A model generated the notes under the pieces. It was not told the origin of the DNA. It was given only the letters and a program-made list of their open reading frames with translations, and did no database searches. From the NCBI RefSeq assembly GCF_014133895.1, contig NC_050731.1, positions 744,001-808,000 on the forward strand: 64,000 nt of DNA, written 5' to 3'. Position 1 is the first letter of the stretch, and each line of letters opens with the position of its first letter. Below are positions 59,301 through 64,000 of this stretch, one piece after another. The translations under genes were made by a program, and so were the position numbers. The DNA is from Torulaspora globosa (lineage: Eukaryota > Ascomycota > Saccharomycetes > Saccharomycetales > Saccharomycetaceae).

Positions 59301-61854
59301 TCACAATAAACTCATTAGGATCGGCCATCGCCATACTAAACTGAACGTTGAATATATCACTCATATAAGTGAATTCACGGATGCTATATGTGGTGTACAT
59401 CCTGGCCTGATGTGTGATCGGCGTCCCGTTCCGAACCCAGAAGCCAACGCTTATCTGCCCAATAAGAACCAATGTCGACAACGCAGATTCTGAAACGTAG
59501 AGCGCCTTAGCTTTATCTTGAATGAGTTTTCTGAAATCCAAGTATTTCCTAGATATATCGGGAAGTGGTGTGTACTTGCCGCAACAGCTCCATTGCAGAA
59601 CGAACCTAAATAGGTACGACATGGGGTTGAAAAAGTTCTGAGTGTCGACACCAACTTGGAAATTAATGACATGACCGACGTAATTGCATATCTTTTCTTT
59701 CACTAACGGGAGCCCGTCCATTTTTAGTTTGCAGCGGCACTTGATGTCGCTCAAAGACGAATTTGAATAACTCCTGCGTAATTTTGAAAGAATTTCTAGC
59801 TCTTTATCCATCGCAATGGTCAAAAGTTTTGAGATAAAGCCCCGGCGAGATTCAAGATCAGATAGTAGAGAGATGCTGTGAACATAACCATCAGTCAGTA
59901 CCAAAATGGATGAGAAAAAAAAATAATACGAGGAGAAATCGAAATTCTCGAACTCTACGTGCTCCGATGTTTCCCTTTTCAATGGTAGAATCTTATTGAA
60001 TGCTGCGAAAGACTCAATGATAACCGCTAATATTTCCTCATCTTTAAGTAACTCATCGGGTATTGTATTAGTAGACATCAGCATGCAAATGTCCTTCAAG
60101 CATATTATGGTTCGCCTATTTCGTATGCTTTCACTTGGTAATTTGCAGCTGTAGTAGAGCGGAATCGGTAGATAAGCTGAAAGATCCTCCGGGCTAAATG
60201 CCATTAATGTAAATGCAAAGCGCAAAGTGCGCTGAATAAACCCACGCCTGATTGCAAGATTGGCGTTTCTAGGGTCTTGGAATATATGCTGAGAAAGTGT
60301 CCCCATTAAAGAGACTTTGAACCCCGTGAGGTCCGATGCAACTGTGCTGTAAAGGACTGCAAGATAGACGTCCAGGTATTGAGAAGCAAGAAACTGCTTC
60401 GTATTATCCATTATGGCGAATAAAGAAGAAATCACTTTGAGCATTCTGTTTTTGGAGAGCTTTGTTAGTATATCAGCTAAACCGACCAGAATATACTGTA
60501 ACCTAGAGCCATGAAGCGTGTGGTATCTTGAGACCGCATTTGGAATATTGGTAGATGCTAATCTCTTGTTGTATTTCAGCAAGATCTCCCTAACTGAAAG
60601 GTCGTTGATGTCTGAGAACTCCCACGGCGTAAACCAAGGGAATGTATCTCGCTGCTCTTCTGAGATTAAAAATCCTCCCAGTAGGTTAATCTTAGACATA
60701 AACGGATTGAGGCAGTCGAGGGCGAGCTTGTTTGATACCAGGCCTGGCTCCCATGCTTCTAGGAAAGACAGTCTCAAGGCTTTCTTAATTTGCAAGGAAT
60801 TTGCTTCTTTGATGGAGAACAAATACAACCAATGAACAAGATCATCAACCAAACTTTTTTTGAAAGTATCCTTTGTTTCTCGGATATGATTTGTGGCACC
60901 TTCGCTGGTAAATTTAGATGAGATCTTTTCGATTTTGGTGCGATCTCGAGACTTGACGACCGTAACAGAGGGGCCGCCATTCTCTAACACACTAGTGATG
61001 CTCACAGCATATTCAAGGGGTTTGTTGAGTATTCTGCCAATTTTGGCGGCGAGATCCATATAGCACATCTGGCAATCCTCCTCATCTATCTGTAAAGCCC
61101 ATTCTGTCTCATCTTCGGGTATTCTATCGCAAATGTTTCCCCTTGAATCTTCTAGATAGATCTCAGGCTTCGCCGATGGGTCGAACCTCGACCTGCCATA
61201 ACATGCATTATCCAGCGGACTAGCCAATCCCTCCTTTTCTTGAAAATACACCGTGATATCAATCAAGTAATTACAAACAGCGCTGACTGTAGGCACAATA
61301 TGTTCTTCAAATGAATCTTGGCTTTCGGACGCTTCAGGACATGCATTGTTCTGTTCCTCCTTGCATTGACTCAAACAATGAGATTCCGGAAATACAAAAG
61401 TATTCCCACAATGACAAACTCGACCCTCAGGTCTAACAACCATTTTTGCTGTGTAGACGTGCCCTTCATGCCTGGATTTATCGAAACAGTATTCACATAT
61501 TTCATACAGCGGATTCATAGTACAAGTGAAGCAGTAATAAACAGTCTCTGGCGGATAACACTGCCGGTTGCACATAGTTCCCGCGTGTGAATGGCCCTTT
61601 CGGGCGGTCTCAAGCGCTTTATGCTTCCACGAACAATCCTTCAGGACACTCCGATACGTGCCATCTCTCCATTTTGGAGACCCCATCACATTGACAATCG
61701 AACCCCAGTCGATCCTCTCGCCTCCCTGTTCGACTGAAAGGCTAAGCACCTTCCACACCATATAGCTTACTGCCTCGTCATAGTCGTATCGCGCCAGACG
61801 CGGAAGATGCACCAGGAAATCTCGGATATTGGCAATACCACCATTCAAATCCAT
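56341..61854 (-). CDS. UBR2: Ubr2, E3 ubiquitin ligase for Rpn4
   Basis: 1837 residues (1872 in S. cerevisiae, YLR024C). Ubr2, with Rad6 and Mub1, ubiquitinates Rpn4, the activator of proteasome genes. A UBR-type zinc box spans about residues 91-155 (GTMCNRQCYPPETVYYCFTC, CEYCFDKSRHEGHVY, VCHCGN). An atypical RING-H2 domain lies about residues 1223-1340 (DPCVFCKMPSEDD, CGHGSHISCLANHM, LLYCPLCNALCNSF). The C-terminal UBR domain (CLFCGTACRIQ to YLHRHGEPDEDL) closes the protein. It lacks a ClpS-like domain in the expected position, unlike the neighbouring UBR1. Orthology to UBR2 is supported by synteny with IZH3. A GTG lies upstream; the ATG at 61854 is used. Confidence 0.92.
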   Translation of the reverse strand: MDLNGGIANIRDFLVHLPRLARYDYDEAVSYMVWKVLSLSVEQGGERIDWGSIVNVMGSPKWRDGTYRSVLKDCSWKHKALETARKGHSHAGTMCNRQCYPPETVYYCFTCTMNPLYEICEYCFDKSRHEGHVYTAKMVVRPEGRVCHCGNTFVFPESHCLSQCKEEQNNACPEASESQDSFEEHIVPTVSAVCNYLIDITVYFQEKEGLASPLDNACYGRSRFDPSAKPEIYLEDSRGNICDRIPEDETEWALQIDEEDCQMCYMDLAAKIGRILNKPLEYAVSITSVLENGGPSVTVVKSRDRTKIEKISSKFTSEGATNHIRETKDTFKKSLVDDLVHWLYLFSIKEANSLQIKKALRLSFLEAWEPGLVSNKLALDCLNPFMSKINLLGGFLISEEQRDTFPWFTPWEFSDINDLSVREILLKYNKRLASTNIPNAVSRYHTLHGSRLQYILVGLADILTKLSKNRMLKVISSLFAIMDNTKQFLASQYLDVYLAVLYSTVASDLTGFKVSLMGTLSQHIFQDPRNANLAIRRGFIQRTLRFAFTLMAFSPEDLSAYLPIPLYYSCKLPSESIRNRRTIICLKDICMLMSTNTIPDELLKDEEILAVIIESFAAFNKILPLKRETSEHVEFENFDFSSYYFFFSSILVLTDGYVHSISLLSDLESRRGFISKLLTIAMDKELEILSKLRRSYSNSSLSDIKCRCKLKMDGLPLVKEKICNYVGHVINFQVGVDTQNFFNPMSYLFRFVLQWSCCGKYTPLPDISRKYLDFRKLIQDKAKALYVSESALSTLVLIGQISVGFWVRNGTPITHQARMYTTYSIREFTYMSDIFNVQFSMAMADPNEFIVTYLARWGLKHWSNGFPMGDYPDFETTVAMVNQCCLLLIRLFSQTKFLTVVSSVDGFEKTLRGEIVHALCFKSCSYSQIMNSLPEHITKHAAFDLYLEKYTDFIAPAGVTDSGVYTLKTEYTNEIDPYFIGLSSSKRYEVEKSIRMSMALREKIDYEDTFIPAPKTIDSLKFTPYCELFAISSVETFGTFLKNTLDHIKKYECDTLLPTVLHLIHLCIVNNLDAFSKIFWHEFGSLDTEFCFYHSIGSILYSFLLQENCLQVHGKIREIFKYMVKNVPHVDADSYLREQVPSFDSDILWSSKAIRNNKDGELERKKNLARMKKEKMMRKLAKQQIQFIDNHNFSASDEEICKESSADSTTSSQQHLENSNEDPCVFCKMPSEDDVFVYFSYQEQNICECRVDFTTERSWNNTMTRSSEGCNFDWMKQIFNSKRTTQLTSQASVLRTCGHGSHISCLANHMKAIRATHNQTTKNIPVAFGFGLLYCPLCNALCNSFLPHLAGLEWHYSEDYSRNKSPKSTGCMESSLLSTGIKAAKVFQDLQWEPNGSTNNLADAVSYLLVNTIRNAELGLRPDDGLSMDRVSSQKLRTLELLYALRNVIKDQSVNAHPSLGDLPGWYDCLSEKFDCDLLVSGSYLIDQYISGSKEEGVEKRVGIYPPTIFHELIKRKVFRDILLISKGLVDESFRLDTLEKAVESKETDGNESRMEQSCIAMILREFSSFLEPEAERSAVSPPMVEYVHHLLIGSLTVFLRRLCIMYHIRSGPRADRNCMSASCRPVDFYICYLNLQPMRVTLQRLIDEDFDTTLNSIKQSFVGHRSQTILRTPKCMSLSSAEPLHLAPLPSSLSAFFRSEDDNITHRALKHEIAVCLFCGTACRIQKPIALHKYAIGVCTNHVRNVCPVISTYGAFLLIRSNAIYLAYGQRGSFYPAPYLHRHGEPDEDLKYNSPVYLDETRYEHLKSGVILENMIPHIVHRLTENNSDLGGWETM

Positions 61855-62674
61855 CCGGCACCGCTCTTGTCCGCTCACCGACGACACTCAGCAGTACTTC
61901 GATTGATTCGCTGACAGATCTTGCCATTATAAATGCCTTGCATTCTGATGATTAGTTGTTTATAACGCTGATTAGGAAGATTTGCCGCCGCCACCGGCCC
62001 TTATTTATATTACCCGGCCATTGAGAATTTAATTAGAGATTTCAACCGGTATTACTAATGGAGCTTTAACCACATTGGCAGCTGTTTTGTAGTGTCAAGA
62101 AGATCTCTTGCCCCCATACAACTTAGGGCATTTTAATTACAATTCTATAGAGACCTTTCTCCACGTAGGAAAGTCATGGGGTCTAGAACCTTTGTCGTTT
62201 GGTATTTGACCTGATAACTAGCCCGGTACAGTCTTGGGACCTGTTTGCAAGTATCTGAGTCCGTCCTATAATACGGAGTACCTTGCAGAATGAGACCTTC
62301 AAAGTGGTTAAGGTTAAGCTGCCACACCTCCAAGCTTAGGCTTGCGTCACTTTAAACGACAGCCTAAGGAGTGGCAAGAGCCGGACCGTAATTTTGATAT
62401 CAAGTAGCAGCAAACACAGGAACCTTAGGAGAAATTAGGAAGAATTCTGTAATCATCCTGCAGCGGATTAGTTCGCCAATTGTTGGACACATTCGGAGCT
62501 TATATTACCTGATTCCCAACTTTAGCGTAAAACTTTCCATTGTCGAAACGGTGTCAGAACAGCAAGGGAAGCGCATCGCAATTTAAACTAGTTTAGTTAT
62601 CAAAGCTTTCGGCTTCTGTCAAGTTTAAGCATCATTGATTGAAGGAAGAAGCTTTACATTGAGTCGTTATAGAG
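61855..62674. other. UBR2-UBR1 divergent intergenic region
   Basis: 820 bp, the longest gap in the window. It contains TTTGCCGCC at 61981-61989 (minus strand GGCGGCAAA, one base from PACE) and a strong inverted repeat at 62335-62368. No tRNA was recognised; a small structured RNA cannot be excluded. Confidence 0.5.
62335..62368. repeat. Perfect 8-bp inverted repeat upstream of UBR1
   Basis: CTTAGGCT (62335-62342) and AGCCTAAG (62361-62368) are exact reverse complements around an 18-nt loop. A further GCCAC (62321-62325) and GTGGC (62371-62375) can pair outside it with an asymmetric internal loop. It could be a hairpin in a transcript or a factor site. Confidence 0.6.
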
Positions 62675-64000
62675 ATGTATCAAGATCCTGTGGTTTTGGA
62701 GGTGCGAGATCATTTGAGACAGTTCTTGTCCTCGATTCATGGTAATCGTGTCTTCAAAGATGTTCGGGGGCCACCTGAGAGGTTTGAAATGGATAGGATT
62801 TTGAAGGAACATATCTTCAGTTATCTTTTCTTCTTGATCTCCAGGAAAGGTGAGACTTTGCCGTTGATGTTTCCAGAAGATGACAGTATCACCAGTATCG
62901 CTGCGGTGCCTTTTCCCAAGACTTACGAAGAAGCTGTAGCTATTGACGAGCAGGAACCTCGACTTCCGTTCTATAGGATCAATGATAGTAAGCTGAGTAA
63001 TGTGCATCAACATTCTGGTCGAAACTGTGGAAGAAAATTTCAAGTCGGTGAGCCGATATACAGATGTCACGAGTGCGGATATGATGACACTTGCGTTCTG
63101 TGCATCTACTGTTTCAATGCAGCGGATCATGAGAATCATCATGTGTACACGGACATCTGTTCTGACTTCAACACTGGTATCTGTGACTGTGGCGATAAAG
63201 AGGCGTGGCATAACGAGCTGCATTGTAAGGCAGAAGAAGAAGCACGGAATGGTAAGTCGAACCGCGAGAACGACGAGTCGGGCGACGTCTTCCTACGACA
63301 GGACATGCAAGAGATCTTGGAGATCGTCCTGATAGAAGTTTTTGATCATTTCATTGATGTTTTCAATCAGAATGTGGAACCGCTGCCCACTTTACAGAAG
63401 GATATTACACTGAAATTGCGAGAGATGATCCAACAGGGCAAACTGGCGGAGAGAGCACAGTTTTTGGAAGCACTGGCATACAAGAATGATACCATTTTGA
63501 GGGAGAAGGAGGCTATGAACTTAGAAACCGCAAGAGGCGACCCATCAAGTCAGGCAGATCTTAAGAATTACACTGTAATCATATACAATGACGAGTACCA
63601 TAATTACTCTCAAGCTACAACAGCATTAAGACAAGGGGTTCCAGATAACAAGCACACAGACGTACTGACATCGAGAATCGATGGTGAAGGGCGTGCCCTG
63701 CTGAAATGCTCTGAAGAGCTATCGTCTGTGATTGGAGGTTTTTTTGCTGTGCAGACGAACGGCCTAAGTGCAACTTTAACCTCGTGGTCCGAGTATATCC
63801 ATCAAGAAACTTGTAAATACTGCATACTGTGGCTAAGTTATTGCCTGAAAATTCCAATCCCAGCATTCCAAAGTGTCTTCCGGTCGGCCATGGGTAAAGT
63901 ACTATGTGCAGAATACGATAGGGCATCCGAAACTGTCGATGTTACTCCTATTATTCGTGAGTACTTCAGTTCGAAATTTAACGAATCAGATCCGTATAGG
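62675..64000 (+). CDS. UBR1: Ubr1, N-recognin E3 ligase of the N-degron pathway (3'-truncated by the window)
   Basis: The first 442 codons are present; the frame is open to the window edge (S. cerevisiae Ubr1, YGR184C, has 1950 residues). Ubr1 with Rad6 ubiquitinates proteins bearing destabilising N-terminal residues. The start context and MYQDPVVLEVRDHLRQFLSS resemble the yeast N-terminus. The UBR box (about residues 113-183) carries the zinc ligands and the type-1 Arg/Lys/His-binding site: HSGRNCGRKFQVGEPIYRCH, CVLCIYCFNAADHENHHVYT, GICDCGDKEAWHNELHC. From about residue 299 the ClpS-like type-2 site begins (YTVIIYNDEYHNYSQATTAL), followed by KCSEELSSVIGGFFAVQTNG. It lies head-to-head with UBR2. 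Confidence 0.95.
   Translation, partial: MYQDPVVLEVRDHLRQFLSSIHGNRVFKDVRGPPERFEMDRILKEHIFSYLFFLISRKGETLPLMFPEDDSITSIAAVPFPKTYEEAVAIDEQEPRLPFYRINDSKLSNVHQHSGRNCGRKFQVGEPIYRCHECGYDDTCVLCIYCFNAADHENHHVYTDICSDFNTGICDCGDKEAWHNELHCKAEEEARNGKSNRENDESGDVFLRQDMQEILEIVLIEVFDHFIDVFNQNVEPLPTLQKDITLKLREMIQQGKLAERAQFLEALAYKNDTILREKEAMNLETARGDPSSQADLKNYTVIIYNDEYHNYSQATTALRQGVPDNKHTDVLTSRIDGEGRALLKCSEELSSVIGGFFAVQTNGLSATLTSWSEYIHQETCKYCILWLSYCLKIPIPAFQSVFRSAMGKVLCAEYDRASETVDVTPIIREYFSSKFNESDPYR

Overview
The window is 64 kb of a budding-yeast (Saccharomycetaceae) nuclear chromosome. The evidence is compact, almost intron-free genes, a yeast-type intron (GTATGT, TACTAAC and CAG signals) in PRE3, and close protein matches to Saccharomyces cerevisiae genes throughout. 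I see 33 protein-coding genes, of which NOC3 (left edge) and UBR1 (right edge) are cut by the window. I found no tRNA, rRNA, transposon or CRISPR array. The gene order interleaves genes that in S. cerevisiae sit on two sister segments, so this looks like a species that never had the whole-genome duplication (for example Lachancea, Torulaspora, Zygosaccharomyces or Kluyveromyces type). I cannot fix the genus. Protein identities rest on my recall of the S. cerevisiae proteins, not on a database search.

Layout. 1-8.8 kb holds orthologues of genes just right of CEN12 and CEN10 of S. cerevisiae (NOC3, MPP10, AVT1 and the fasciclin protein YLR001C). The 391-bp gap at 8.8-9.2 kb carries a very AT-rich block followed by a CDEIII-like element. 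It is almost certainly this chromosome's point centromere. 9.2-37.8 kb holds the orthologues from just left of CEN12 and CEN10, in alternation: DNM1, RTT109, PRE3, SFI1, OST1, ORC3, COX16, SPO75, MMM1, LMO1, DRS1, SYS1, CYR1 and COX17. 38-51 kb interleaves two chromosome XII segments (MEU1, POM34, PSR1/2, SOF1, YEH1/2, IRC25, SDO1, IZH3, PUF3, EMC6). 51-64 kb carries HGH1, TFG1, TYS1, UBR2 and UBR1.

Themes. Ribosome biogenesis is well represented (NOC3, MPP10, DRS1, SOF1, SDO1), and three of these genes have visible PAC or RRPE promoter motifs. Protein degradation is another theme: PRE3 has a perfect Rpn4 (PACE) site, IRC25 builds the proteasome, and UBR2 and UBR1 are E3 ligases in a head-to-head pair. 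Mitochondrial genes are DNM1, MMM1, LMO1, COX16 and COX17, and the mitochondrial mRNA regulator PUF3 is also here. MEU1 has a Cbf1-type TCACGTG site.

Most notable observations: the point centromere, supported independently by sequence and by synteny; a sharp GC-rich island (about 60-70% GC against about 40% nearby) centred on the IZH3-PUF3 divergent promoter; the UBR2-UBR1 pair preserved side by side; and an unexpectedly open in-frame stretch upstream of COX17. Several upstream-most in-frame start codons are TTG or GTG; in those cases I moved the start to the first convincing ATG.
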